From: CAYXVF01 sp964468125
GTDB lineage: Bacteria > Myxococcota > XYA12-FULL-58-9 > CAYXVF01
DNA: 64,000 nucleotides
Assembly (NCBI GenBank): GCA_964468125.1
Contig: CAYXVF010000003.1
Coordinates: forward strand, 1-64,000
Direction: 5' to 3'
Position 1 is the first letter of the stretch; each line of letters begins with the position of its first letter. The translations under genes and the position numbers were made by a program. The notes under the pieces were generated by a model. It was not told the origin of the DNA. It did no database searches and saw nothing but the letters and a program-made list of their open reading frames with translations. Shown here piece after piece: positions 34,561 through 43,814 of the stretch.

Positions 34561-35799
34561 ATGGTCGTGACCTCCTCCGCCCGGGATCGACGCGAGCTCG
34601 AACGCTACGAGCTTCGCGTCCCGATTGCGGTCTTCGATCCGAAGACACGCGAGCGCGTCGAAACGGAGACACGCGATGTGCACGTGCGCGGGCTCTATGC
34701 TCAGAAGATCCCATCGAAACTGCTGGCCGGCGACGAGGTGTTGGTCTCCTTTCTCGGTGCGCCGTCGCAGCTTCCGTGTCGAGGTACGGTCCAACATGTC
34801 TCGCAGCATGGAGCGGGCATTGCGCTCGCAAAGCTTCCGGACCCGAGCTTCCGTTTCATTCAGTCGCTGACCAACCTCGAATCGAACCTCGAGGGTTACC
34901 GAATCACGCACCACCTCGGCACCGGGGGCATGTCTCAGGTCTATCTCGCGAAAAATCCCAGTGGACACCCAGTGGTCTTGAAGCGCCTGCTCCCGCAGTT
35001 CGCCCGCGAGCCAAACGCGGTCGAGCTCTTTACCTCGGAAGCGGAGCTGCTGAGCCGTTGCCATCATCCGGCGATCCCGGCCTTCGAGACGGTCAAACAA
35101 AACGAAGATGTCTTCTTCCTTGCAATGGAGTGGATCCGGGGCGTCTCTCTGGACCAGATTCTCGACTCGGTCGGCCCCCTACCGGTCGATGCCGCACGCT
35201 CGGTGATGCTCCAGCTCCTCCGCGCCCTCGAGCATCTCCACTGCCTCCCGCTCGGCGATGGCCGAACGCTCTCGGTTCACCACGGCGATATCTCGCCGCA
35301 AAACGTCATGATCACACCCGAGGGGCGGGTCGTGCTCCTCGACCTCGGAGCCTGCAGCAGCGATGTCACCCCGCGACCGCCAGGCTACGAGATTCTCGGC
35401 ACCCTGCCCTACATGGCGCCGGAGATCCTCAACGGGCACGAGCCGCACTGCGCGTCCGACCTTTGGAGCGCGGGGGTCCTGTTTTTCGAGATGCTCACCG
35501 GTGAGCGTCCCTTCGATGGGGACGACGAGTTTGAGACCGTCGAGGCGATCGTGGAAGGGCTCTACGAATCACCGAGCCAATCGGTGACCGACGTCGGTCC
35601 GCTGGAGGAGCAGGTCTTGCGCCGGGCGATCTGGCCACGCCCGCTCTACGCGACGGAAGCGGATTTTGGGAACGAGACGGCCCGGGACCTCGCCGACACG
35701 CTCGAGGAGCGCAGCGACACCGAGTCAGACCGCGGCGCCCTCTCCCAGCTGGTGGGGCTGACGAGCCTGACCCTCGCCAAGAAATCTCAGCAACACTGA
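34561..35799 (+). CDS. PilZ domain fused to a serine/threonine protein kinase
   Basis: Product of 412 residues. Residues 5-105 look like a PilZ domain: an Arg-rich start (RDRRELERYELR) and DVHVRGLY in place of the canonical D/N-x-S-x-x-G, then VSQHGAGIAL. Because the Ser is replaced by His, binding of c-di-GMP is uncertain. Residues 113-350 form a kinase: Gly loop GTGGMSQV (120-127), Lys 141 in VVLKR, catalytic loop HGDISPQN (241-248), metal loop DLG (261-263), and APE as MAPEIL. The catalytic Asp and Asn are present, so activity is plausible. Such fusions could couple second-messenger level to phosphorylation; that is inference. Confidence 0.8.
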   Translation: MVVTSSARDRRELERYELRVPIAVFDPKTRERVETETRDVHVRGLYAQKIPSKLLAGDEVLVSFLGAPSQLPCRGTVQHVSQHGAGIALAKLPDPSFRFIQSLTNLESNLEGYRITHHLGTGGMSQVYLAKNPSGHPVVLKRLLPQFAREPNAVELFTSEAELLSRCHHPAIPAFETVKQNEDVFFLAMEWIRGVSLDQILDSVGPLPVDAARSVMLQLLRALEHLHCLPLGDGRTLSVHHGDISPQNVMITPEGRVVLLDLGACSSDVTPRPPGYEILGTLPYMAPEILNGHEPHCASDLWSAGVLFFEMLTGERPFDGDDEFETVEAIVEGLYESPSQSVTDVGPLEEQVLRRAIWPRPLYATEADFGNETARDLADTLEERSDTESDRGALSQLVGLTSLTLAKKSQQH

Positions 35800-35838
35800 G
35801 CGCGCAACGCTCTCCATCCGCGCGCCGATACCCCCCCC

Positions 35839-36252
35839 ATGAAACTGAACGATCGATCAGGTGGGGCTGCGCATCAATTCGCCCGACCGGAAGAGATCCC
35901 CGCGCTCCTTGAGCTCTTGCACGTCTGCGTTCAGGACAGCCCCGGTCCGGCCGGATTCGAGGGCACCGTCGCACTTTGTGTTCGCACGCCCGAGGGACCC
36001 GTGAGCTGGCTCGGAAGCTTCGGCGAGAGACCTAACTCCCGCATTCTCCGAGGCGCCCCGCACGCAGTCGATTTCTTCTGGGGGCTGGGCGAAGCCGAAG
36101 CGAACGCACTTCTTGGGCGCGGTCCGCTTCCCGAGGAGCCGTTTGTAGTTCACGCCGGCGAGTGTTCGGTGCTCGATTCGTTTGTCGAGCGCTATCTGAG
36201 CCCGAAGACTGCGCTCGCCCTCCGAACCTCCCTCCGAGAGGCGCAACCATGA
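35839..36252 (+). CDS. Small protein, possibly SCP2-like lipid-binding fold
   Basis: Product of 137 residues, not firmly recognised. The pattern of strands and helices (FEGTVALCVRTPEGPVSWLG, later GLGEAEANALLGRG, VHAGECSVLDSFVERYL) resembles sterol-carrier-protein-2-like domains, where a hydrophobic cavity holds a lipid or CoA ester. Its stop overlaps the start of the downstream SDR gene as ATGA, so the two are translated together and may act on the same substrate. No signal peptide. Confidence 0.5.
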   Translation: MKLNDRSGGAAHQFARPEEIPALLELLHVCVQDSPGPAGFEGTVALCVRTPEGPVSWLGSFGERPNSRILRGAPHAVDFFWGLGEAEANALLGRGPLPEEPFVVHAGECSVLDSFVERYLSPKTALALRTSLREAQP

Positions 36253-37340
36253 GCGCCACGGTTCAGCCCGGGCGAACCTTCGCATCCTTACCGGAGAATC
36301 CAGAAGCAGCGCAGGTCGAGCAGGCCACACTCGAGACGGTCGAGCGCGTCGGCCCGGCGGCCGCGCGGGACGAGCTCGTGCAAACGCTCTCGGAACGGCC
36401 GAGTCTTCTGCGCCACGCGGAAACGAGCGCCCGATGGCTCGGGCCTCGTGAAACCGCTGCGTCCCTCAAACACGCGGTGCGCGAGCGCATGATGCAGCTA
36501 CAGGCCTCCAGCACGAAGCTGCCGAATCCGGAGGCCGCAGCCCACCTGATGAACGCGCTCGCTCCCTTCAACCTACCCGCCACGACCGTGAGCCTCGGAA
36601 ACTCATCACTTCGACACGCGAAGCCCGTCGCCTTGGTCACCGGCGCAACCCGCCCAAACAACATCGGTTTCGCCAGCGCCCGCGAGCTCGGCCGACGCGG
36701 CTACACGGTGATTCTGACCGGACGCGACGGAGACGCGGCGGAGAACGCCGCGGAGGCGCTTCGGGCCGAGGGCCACGACGTGCGCGGTATACGCCTCGAT
36801 GTCACTGAGTACGATCAGGGAATCGCCGCCGCACAGTGGATCGCCACAGGCTTCGGTCGGATCGACGCGGTCGTCAACGCCGCCGGAGCGACGCGCGAAA
36901 CGATGAACAGCCAGGCGCAGCAGGTCGACGGGTTCGATTTTGCGGGCGCCCTTGCAGTCAACGCCCTCGGGCCCTTTTTTCTCGGCAACCTCTTCGGCAA
37001 CCTCATGAAGGAGCGGGGAACGGGAACGATCATCAACTTCGGAACCGGCGTGTCCGACATGGCGGGCTTCCCCGCGTACGGCGCAGCAAAGGCGGCGCTT
37101 CGAAGCCTGTCGATCCAGCAGGACGCTGAACTCTCCCCGCACGGCGTGCGCGTGCGATGTTTCGACCCGGGTTGGGTTCGGACCGACATGGGCGGGCCGG
37201 ACGGTCCGATGCATCCCGATCAGGTTGCCAAAGAGATCGCGGATCTCGTCACCGATCAGTGGAATCCGGAAGGCGCCGTGCTCACGAGCCCAGGCTGGGA
37301 GACACACCTCCGCTCGGATCCGCCTCATACTTCAAGTTGA
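36249..37340 (+). CDS. Short-chain dehydrogenase with a long helical N-terminal extension
   Basis: Product of 363 residues. From residue 120 on it is a classical SDR: NAD(P)-binding VTGATRPNNIGFASA, NAAG at about 210, and the catalytic YGAAK near 285, with Ser in FGTGVSDM possibly displaced. The first 115 residues are charged and helical with no match I know; ordinary SDRs begin within 10 residues of the nucleotide fold. The ATG at 36249 overlaps the upstream stop by 4 bases. The 3' end overlaps the convergent Crp-family gene by 59 bases. Substrate unknown. Confidence 0.8.
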   Translation: MSATVQPGRTFASLPENPEAAQVEQATLETVERVGPAAARDELVQTLSERPSLLRHAETSARWLGPRETAASLKHAVRERMMQLQASSTKLPNPEAAAHLMNALAPFNLPATTVSLGNSSLRHAKPVALVTGATRPNNIGFASARELGRRGYTVILTGRDGDAAENAAEALRAEGHDVRGIRLDVTEYDQGIAAAQWIATGFGRIDAVVNAAGATRETMNSQAQQVDGFDFAGALAVNALGPFFLGNLFGNLMKERGTGTIINFGTGVSDMAGFPAYGAAKAALRSLSIQQDAELSPHGVRVRCFDPGWVRTDMGGPDGPMHPDQVAKEIADLVTDQWNPEGAVLTSPGWETHLRSDPPHTSS

Positions 37341-38790
37341 AGCGCAGGCCGCCACAGACTGCTTCGATCCGCTCGAGGTCGCGAATCACGCACCAGCCTT
37401 TGTGAAGCTCGACCCATCCGTCCTCTTTCCAGGAGGAGAAGGTGCGGTTGATGGACTTGGTGGTCGCCCCGATTTCGAGGGCAATCGTCTTCTGGGTGAG
37501 CGGGTAACGGATCATCAGACCCTGCTCGGTCTCCCGACCAAAAGCGTCCGCATAGGCCAGAAGCAGACTCGCAACGCGCCCCGGGACGTTCGCAAGGATC
37601 GCGGCTTCGTTGCGATAGGCGAGGTACAGTCTTCCTGCGACGTCTCGGAGCAATCCGCGCGCCGCGCCGTCGTTCCCCGCGAGGTAGCGCTCGAACGTGT
37701 TCGCGCGCAGCCGAACGATCTCGCAGGCGGTGAGCGCATCAGCGCACTGCACGAAAGAAGTCCCGGTCAGCGCCTGCATCTCTCCGAGCGTGCAGGGCGC
37801 ACCTAAGTGCTTCACTGTCACTCGACGTCCCGCATCCGCGGAATGGTGCACACGGATTCGGCCACTCAGCAGCACGTCGACGAAGGTCGCTCGCTGACCG
37901 GCCTCGATCACCCCCTCTTCTGGGGTCGCATTCAGCCAGTGAGCGTCGAGGAGAAGATCGTCGAGCTCCCGTTCGGAAGCTTCGGCAAAGACCGGATTGC
38001 TGCGGAGCCGTTCACGCGCGTCGCCCGGTGGGGCTTCCGATGGAGAAGCGCTGTCCCAAAAATCGTCACCCTCGCGATCCTTCGCATCGAAGGTTGACGG
38101 ATAGAGCAAATGACGAGGCAGGTCGCCCGTGGCGGCATGGAGTGAGTCGACATCGCGGATCACGATCCAGCCCTTGTGCGTCGATACCGCGCCCTGCTGT
38201 CGCCACTCAGTAAATGCGCGGTTCACGGAGCGAAGATTCGCGCCGAGGTCCTGCGCCAAATCCGACTGGGTCAGCGGATGCGCAATGCGCAGACCGTCCG
38301 CTGTGGGTCGCGGGAACGCTTCCGCGTACGCGAGAAGCAGGCTCGCGGCGCGGGTGTTCACGTCGTAGAGGATCGAGCGTTGCTGCCGTGCGACGACGCA
38401 GAAACGTGCGCACACGTGGCGCAAGTGCTCAAAGGCGAAGGAGGTGGCCTGGAGCATCTCAAGAAAACACGGTCCTGGCACGGCAACGACTTTCGAGTCG
38501 ACGACGGCGCGGGTCTCGGTAATGTGCGGCTCGTCCACGAGAACGTCGACGTCCCCCACGACACCTCCGGGGCCGATGAGACGACTCGTGGCGGCACGGT
38601 CTTCGCCACTCAAATGGCTCACCTTCAGGAGACCTTCGGTGACGACGTAGACCCGATCCATGCGCTGGCCGGGGGCACCGACGCGCTGGTCACGAGAGAC
38701 CTCGAGCGACTCGGCCTCGGGCACCTCGAGCAGAGCGCGCACCGCGGGGTCGCTTTCGAGCGCGGTGGTATTGCGAGTAAAACCCGTCAC
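37282..38790 (-). CDS. Double Crp/Fnr-type regulator (two complete modules in one chain)
   Basis: Product of 502 residues. Two Crp-like modules follow one another. Module 1 has a cyclic-nucleotide-type barrel (about 15-125) and a winged helix-turn-helix (HPLTQSDLAQDLGANLRSVN, about 165-225). Module 2 repeats the order, with a barrel at 265-380 and helix-turn-helix YPLTQKTIALEIGATTKSIN at 415-475. Both end in the same form (THKGWIVIRDVDS and LHKGWCVIRDLER). Crp proteins are normally 210-240 residues and dimerise, so this chain could form a covalent pseudo-dimer. Ligand residues for cAMP are not evident. It is divergent from metX. Confidence 0.85.
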   Translation of the reverse strand: MTGFTRNTTALESDPAVRALLEVPEAESLEVSRDQRVGAPGQRMDRVYVVTEGLLKVSHLSGEDRAATSRLIGPGGVVGDVDVLVDEPHITETRAVVDSKVVAVPGPCFLEMLQATSFAFEHLRHVCARFCVVARQQRSILYDVNTRAASLLLAYAEAFPRPTADGLRIAHPLTQSDLAQDLGANLRSVNRAFTEWRQQGAVSTHKGWIVIRDVDSLHAATGDLPRHLLYPSTFDAKDREGDDFWDSASPSEAPPGDARERLRSNPVFAEASERELDDLLLDAHWLNATPEEGVIEAGQRATFVDVLLSGRIRVHHSADAGRRVTVKHLGAPCTLGEMQALTGTSFVQCADALTACEIVRLRANTFERYLAGNDGAARGLLRDVAGRLYLAYRNEAAILANVPGRVASLLLAYADAFGRETEQGLMIRYPLTQKTIALEIGATTKSINRTFSSWKEDGWVELHKGWCVIRDLERIEAVCGGLRFNLKYEADPSGGVSPSLGS

Positions 38791-38929
38791 TGGCTCACTC
38801 GGCGCGCACCCCTACCCGCCGACGCCCCCACGAAGGCCAACCTGGACCCAACTTGTCAACCCGGCGCGGTCACCGCTCCAGAACGCTCGTCGCTTGCTGG
38901 CGAGGGCTTCGGTGCGCTACACCCGGCGC

Positions 38930-40042
38930 ATGTCCCGTCTGGAGGGCTGGAGCCCGTCGCCCCATCTCGACACCGCGACTCTCTTCGACGAGTCCCCCTT
39001 GCTCTTGCGCAACGGCCGCGAGCTGTCCCCGGTCCGCGTCGCCTACGAGACCTTCGGCACCCTCAACGCGGAGCGGAGCAACGCGGTGCTCGTTTGCCAC
39101 GCCCTCACTGGCGATAGCCACGTTACCCGCCACGGCCCCGAGGACGATCCGGGCTGGTGGGACACCACTGTGGGGCCAGGAAAGCTCATCGATACCGACC
39201 GCTGGTTCGTCCTCTGCAGCAACGTGATCGGCTCGTGCTACGGCAGCGAGGGTCCGAGCACTGAGCGGCCCGACACGGGCGAGCAATGGCGCGCGGATTT
39301 CCCCTACCCGAGCGTCAGCGATGTGGTGACCGTGCAGCGCGAGCTCTTGCGCCACCTCGGGATTGATCGCCTACGCCTCGTGATCGGCGGATCCCTCGGC
39401 GGCCAGCAGGTGTTGCGCTGGACCGTGCAGTACCCGGAGATGATGGATGCGGCGGTCGCCATCGCCTGCGATGAGCGGGCGAGCGCCTGGGTGATCGCCC
39501 TGCAGGACGTGGGACGTCAGGCGCTCCATCACGCGCTCAAGCGCCAGGACATTCCCGAGCTCCTGGACCAGGCGTTGGCCACCGCGCGCATGATCGCGAT
39601 GATTTCCTACCGCACTCCCGACGATTTTGTGGCCCGCTTCGAGCGTGCAGCGATCGACGCGGCGCGCGCGAACGAAAATGATCTGCGCTACGAGGTCGAA
39701 AGCTATCTGCGCTACCAGGGCCACAAGCTCGTGAGCCGGTTCGAGGCCCGCAGCTACCTGCGCCTGACGCGCATGTTGGACAGCTTTGACATCGCCGAGG
39801 GCTTCGCGGACGAACAAGAGGCCCTCGAAGCCATTCGATGTCCCATTTGCCTGGTGGGCATCGACTCGGACGTCCTCTTTGACGCCGAAGGCCCGCGGCG
39901 CCTCGCGGGCAAGTTGCGAAACCTCGGCAAGGAAGCGAGCTTCAAGCTTCTCCCCTCACGATTCGGGCACGACGCATTTCTCATCGAGCACGACAAGCTC
40001 GCCCGTCTACTCGGACCCTTTTTGGAAGAGAGATTGCGCTAA
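38930..40042 (+). CDS. metX: Homoserine O-acetyltransferase
   Basis: Product of 370 residues, an alpha/beta hydrolase that acylates homoserine with acetyl-CoA in methionine synthesis. Nucleophile elbow GGSLGG with Ser at about 155, catalytic Asp in VGIDSDVLFD and His in RFGHDAFLIEHD. LVCHALTGDSHV and the DTDRWFVLCSNVIGSCYGS segment are typical of MetX rather than of esterases. The start at 38930 follows family length; the frame is open upstream without sense. The stop overlaps the start of hom by 1 base (TAATG). No SAM riboswitch was seen in the 139 bases upstream. Confidence 0.9.
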   Translation: MSRLEGWSPSPHLDTATLFDESPLLLRNGRELSPVRVAYETFGTLNAERSNAVLVCHALTGDSHVTRHGPEDDPGWWDTTVGPGKLIDTDRWFVLCSNVIGSCYGSEGPSTERPDTGEQWRADFPYPSVSDVVTVQRELLRHLGIDRLRLVIGGSLGGQQVLRWTVQYPEMMDAAVAIACDERASAWVIALQDVGRQALHHALKRQDIPELLDQALATARMIAMISYRTPDDFVARFERAAIDAARANENDLRYEVESYLRYQGHKLVSRFEARSYLRLTRMLDSFDIAEGFADEQEALEAIRCPICLVGIDSDVLFDAEGPRRLAGKLRNLGKEASFKLLPSRFGHDAFLIEHDKLARLLGPFLEERLR

Positions 40043-41364
40043 TGGCGGTCGATCGGAGCGTGACAGTTGGGTTGCTCGGCTGCGGGGTCGTGGGCTCCGG
40101 ACTGGTGAAGCTATTGGCCGAGCGCCGAAACGACTACCGCGAACGGCACGGGATCGACCTCGAGCTGCGCCGGATCGCGGTGAGCAATGTGGAACGCGAA
40201 CGCGCACCACACATAGACCGCGCACTGCTCACCGGGGACCTGAGAGAGGTCACCGACGACCCGGACATTCAGTTGGTCATCGAGGTGATCGGGGGCACCT
40301 CAGCCGCCCTCGATGGCGTCTGCCGGGCGCTGAATCAGGGCAAGGACGTCGTCACCGCGAACAAGGCGATCGTCGCACAAAAAGGCGCGCTCCTGCTCGA
40401 TCTCGCTCATCAAAACGGCGTGCAGCTGCGTTTCGAAGCGGCCGTCGGTGGCGGAGTCCCGGTGCTGGCGGCCTTGTGGAGTGGCTTGTCGGCGAGCCGA
40501 ATGGAATCGATCCATGCCATCGTCAACGGAACCTCGAATTTCATCCTCTCTCGGATGGCCAACGAGCACGTGGCGTATGACGCTGCGGTGAAGACCGCGC
40601 AGGAACGCGGGTTCGCCGAAGCCGATCCGACCCTGGACGTGAACGGCACGGACGCCGCGCACAAGCTCGTGATCCTCACGGCGCTCGGGTTCGGCGTCGC
40701 GGTGGCGCCGGAAGATGTGCCTCGAGAAGGCATCGAGCGAGTGACCCTCGAAGACATCGAGGCCGCACATCGCTTCGACTACGACCTCCGGCATCTTGCG
40801 ATCGCCCGGCGCACCGAGGGCGGGATCGAGCTGCGCGTGAACCCTGCCTTCGTTCCGCGCGGCACCTTTCTCGCCACGGTTCAGGACGAGTTCAACGCCT
40901 TCCTCGTGCGCGGCAGCGCGAGCAAGGAGATGGTGTTCATCGGTCGTGGGGCCGGCGCGGAGCCCACCGCAGGCGCGGTTCTGGGCGACGTGGTGGAATG
41001 CGCCATGCGGCGCCTCGAGCCCCAGCCGCTGCCGTCCTTGGCCTGGGGCTGGTCCAAAGACCGGGCGCGCGGCCCGCTCGATGCGGAGACCGGCTACTAT
41101 TTCCGCTTTCCGGTGGCGAACGAGCCTGGGGCGATCGGCAACCTGAGCACTATTCTCGGCCGCCACGGCGTGAACATCGACAGCGCGCAGGCGAGGCCTC
41201 ATCCGATGGATGCAAGCATCGGCGTGGTCGAGATCCTGAGCCGACGCTCCCGAGAACGCGACGTGCGTGCGGCCCTCGCCTCCGTCGGGTCCGGAGAGGT
41301 CCTCCGGGGCGAGACCCGGGTGATCCGCATCGAGGAGTGGCGCCCGGCCGGCGGCTACTTCTGA
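40042..41364 (+). CDS. hom: Homoserine dehydrogenase
   Basis: Product of 440 residues that reduces aspartate semialdehyde to homoserine with NAD(P)H. N-terminal nucleotide motif LLGCGVVGSGLV, then VTANKAIVAQ with the substrate-binding Lys, GGVPVLAALW and GTSNFILSRM, and EADPTLDVNGTDAAHKL with the catalytic Lys. The last 80 residues form an ACT domain (FPVANEPGAIGNLSTILGRH), suggesting feedback control by threonine or methionine. Translationally coupled to metX, it supplies the substrate for that enzyme directly. Confidence 0.93.
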   Translation: MAVDRSVTVGLLGCGVVGSGLVKLLAERRNDYRERHGIDLELRRIAVSNVERERAPHIDRALLTGDLREVTDDPDIQLVIEVIGGTSAALDGVCRALNQGKDVVTANKAIVAQKGALLLDLAHQNGVQLRFEAAVGGGVPVLAALWSGLSASRMESIHAIVNGTSNFILSRMANEHVAYDAAVKTAQERGFAEADPTLDVNGTDAAHKLVILTALGFGVAVAPEDVPREGIERVTLEDIEAAHRFDYDLRHLAIARRTEGGIELRVNPAFVPRGTFLATVQDEFNAFLVRGSASKEMVFIGRGAGAEPTAGAVLGDVVECAMRRLEPQPLPSLAWGWSKDRARGPLDAETGYYFRFPVANEPGAIGNLSTILGRHGVNIDSAQARPHPMDASIGVVEILSRRSRERDVRAALASVGSGEVLRGETRVIRIEEWRPAGGYF

Positions 41365-41415
41365 GGTGCGCGTCCGAAATTCTCACCCGATCGGGAATTG
41401 CGCTAGACTCGCGAG

Positions 41416-42642
41416 GTGACCCAACCACGTCGACCGACCCAGGAGCTCGAAGCGGCCCTCAGCGTTCTGGAGGAGGTGTCGCAGGTCTACGAGCTCGAAG
41501 AGAACCTGGACCCCGCCGCGGTGCCGCCGCCTCTGCCGGAGACCAGCAAACGCACGCTCGAAGGCGATTTCACCGGTCGAACTGAGTTTCCTGATCTCTT
41601 CAAAGCGGATTCGGTCACCGGCGATCTGGCGCGCATGACCCCGGAAGAAAAGGTCCACTTCTTCCGGCAGAAGCTGAAATTCGCAGAGGAGCAGATCAGC
41701 CGGTTCAAGGACGCCTGGAGCACGCGCACCCGCGAGCTCGATCACCTCGAAGTCCTCCTCGACAACTCGCGCAAGGAGACCGACCAGACCAAGGTTCGTC
41801 TCGGTCATCTCGAAAAGTTCCTCGACGAAAAACGCGAGGAGCTCGACCGCTACGCCAAGAGCGTCGCGGACGCCTTCGCCGAGCAGGAGGAGAAGGAGAA
41901 CTCGCTCCGCGAGCAGCTCGCCGAGGAGCTCGCGGAGGCGGAGCGCCTTCGGGACGAGGCGATGACCGCCGAGCGCTCGCGCGACGAAATCAACCGCGAG
42001 CGCACGGAGCTTCTCCCGCGGGTTCAGCAACTCCAAGCGGAAAACCGCACTCAGGCGGAAGCGCTCGACGAAGCGCGGGGCGAGATCGCGATGCTGCGAA
42101 GCCGGCTCGAAACCCGCGAAGCGGAGCTCGCAGAGGTCAAAGCGGACTTTCGGGAGACCGAGGAGCGTTTGCGAAACGCCGCGGCGAACCGCGACGAGGA
42201 GCTCACCCGACGGATCGGAGAGCTCAAGGAAGAAATCGGCGGCCTCGAAGCGCAGCTCATCCCCCTTCGGGAGGACCTAGAGGAGTGGCGCTCCCGCGCG
42301 CAGACCGCCGAGGCGGACGCCCAGAGCAAACACAATCAGCTGATCGCCCGGGACGAGCTCATCAGCCATTACCGCGAGCAGGCGGAAGCCGCCCAGTCGG
42401 ATCTCGAGGAAATGGCGAAGAGCGCGCGAGACGTGGCGCTCCCCCAACCTCCGCCGCCTGCGCCCTCCTTCGATCCGGAAGCGATGGAGGCGTTGCGCGA
42501 AGCGATCGGTTTCGCGGGTCGTACCCTGTCGTCGATCATCAAGGGGGACAGTGGAGCCGGTGGCACGATGGACCGGCTGCGCGAGATTCTGAAGCAGCTC
42601 AAAGCGGCCCGCGCGGCGGTGGAGCAGCTTCAGGGCGATTGA
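41416..42642 (+). CDS. Long coiled-coil protein of unknown function
   Basis: Product of 408 residues from a GTG start at 41416. From about residue 75 to 350 almost every heptad supports a coiled coil (EEKVHFFRQKLKFAEEQISR, then repeated Glu/Arg/Leu-rich stretches), interrupted once near residue 260. The N-terminal 70 residues are acidic and Pro-rich; a short linker of prolines (PPPPAP) leads to a C-terminal helix pair. Such proteins in Myxococcota are often linked to polarity or motility, but nothing specific marks this one. No membrane segment. Confidence 0.65.
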   Translation: MTQPRRPTQELEAALSVLEEVSQVYELEENLDPAAVPPPLPETSKRTLEGDFTGRTEFPDLFKADSVTGDLARMTPEEKVHFFRQKLKFAEEQISRFKDAWSTRTRELDHLEVLLDNSRKETDQTKVRLGHLEKFLDEKREELDRYAKSVADAFAEQEEKENSLREQLAEELAEAERLRDEAMTAERSRDEINRERTELLPRVQQLQAENRTQAEALDEARGEIAMLRSRLETREAELAEVKADFRETEERLRNAAANRDEELTRRIGELKEEIGGLEAQLIPLREDLEEWRSRAQTAEADAQSKHNQLIARDELISHYREQAEAAQSDLEEMAKSARDVALPQPPPPAPSFDPEAMEALREAIGFAGRTLSSIIKGDSGAGGTMDRLREILKQLKAARAAVEQLQGD

Positions 42643-42699
42643 GGCGGGTAAGAGCCTCGGAAACTGGCGAGGTGCGGGCTCACGCGTTAGCGTCGCGCC

Positions 42700-43704
42700 A
42701 TGGCAGGCGACACCCTAGCGTTCATATTGTGCACTCCTCGCTCCGGCTCGACGCTGCTTCAGCGAATGATCGGCGCGCACTCTCAGATCTACACGCACCC
42801 TGAGCCCCATCTGCTCACGCCGCTCTACTACCTCGGCTACTACGCGACGGTCGACGCCGCCCCCTACGATCACCTCAACGCCGGCGAAGCGCTGCGCGAG
42901 CTCTGCGACGAGCTCCCTCGCGGCGAAGAGGACTACCTCGATGCCCTACGGGCCTATGCTCGGACCATTTACGATCGCGTGCGCGAGCCCACCGGGCTTG
43001 CGATCTTCCTCGATAAGACCCCGGCCTACGGTCTCGTCGCCTCCTTCGTCGCGAAGCTCTTCCCCCAGGCGCGCTTCGTCGTGCTCACGCGCCACCCGAT
43101 GGCGATCTGGCACAGCCAGGCCCATTCGTTCTTCGGCGGCGACTACCAGACCGCGCTCGAAACCAATCCTTTGGTCCAGCCATATCTCGAATCCCTCGGG
43201 GCGTTCCTGCGCGAGCGCCCGGTCGATTTCGTGCACGTGCGCTACGAGGATCTCGTTTCTGACCCTGAGCGTCACATGCGCAGGATTCTGTCGGCCTGGG
43301 GACTCGAGTTCGAGCCGAACTGCGTGGAGTACGGCAAGGCGAAACACATTCGCAAGAGCTACGGCGACCCGATGTCGGTCGAGAAGCACCAGCGACCGGT
43401 GACCGATTCGATGGAGGCCTGGGCGGCGGACCTGAAATCCCGCCCGAAGGCCCTCGAAACGGCCCGCGACTTGATCGCCCGATGCAATCCGCGAGATCTC
43501 GAAGCGTGGGGCTACCCGGTCGACACGTTCTGGAACGCGCTCGAGGGGGCGGAGGCAGCGGCGACGAATCCGTTGTCGCGCTTCAACAGCTACTGGCTGA
43601 AACGGCAGGTTCTGCTCGGCCTGCGCCGAAACATGGGCGATGACGGACTCGGGCCCGTGGTGCGCAAGGTGCGTTATTACTGCGACGTGCTCCTTCGTAA
43701 CTAG
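42700..43704 (+). CDS. PAPS-dependent sulfotransferase (Sulfotransfer_3-like)
   Basis: Product of 334 residues. The 5'-phosphosulfate loop is CTPRSGSTLLQRMI near residues 9-22, and the 3'-phosphate-binding motif is VLTRHPMAIWHSQAHSFFGG near 128-147, both expected for this family. A Glu in VRYEDLVSDPERHMRRIL completes the usual pattern. The substrate (a lipid, glycan or peptide) is not visible. It stands alone between a coiled-coil gene and an unknown gene, with about 60 and 110 bases on either side. Confidence 0.85.
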   Translation: MAGDTLAFILCTPRSGSTLLQRMIGAHSQIYTHPEPHLLTPLYYLGYYATVDAAPYDHLNAGEALRELCDELPRGEEDYLDALRAYARTIYDRVREPTGLAIFLDKTPAYGLVASFVAKLFPQARFVVLTRHPMAIWHSQAHSFFGGDYQTALETNPLVQPYLESLGAFLRERPVDFVHVRYEDLVSDPERHMRRILSAWGLEFEPNCVEYGKAKHIRKSYGDPMSVEKHQRPVTDSMEAWAADLKSRPKALETARDLIARCNPRDLEAWGYPVDTFWNALEGAEAAATNPLSRFNSYWLKRQVLLGLRRNMGDDGLGPVVRKVRYYCDVLLRN

Positions 43705-43814
43705 CTGGATTTGTTGAGTAACTCCGATACTTCAGGAAGACACGGAGCGCCCCCCACCCACATGGGAACCAAGAAAACGCCCCCCCGTGTATGTACACTC
43801 ACCACGGGAGCGAG

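Noticed and set aside
38791..38929. SAM riboswitch upstream of metX
   Set aside because: No SAM-I, SAM-II or related core could be recognised in the 139-base region; only the metX context suggested it.
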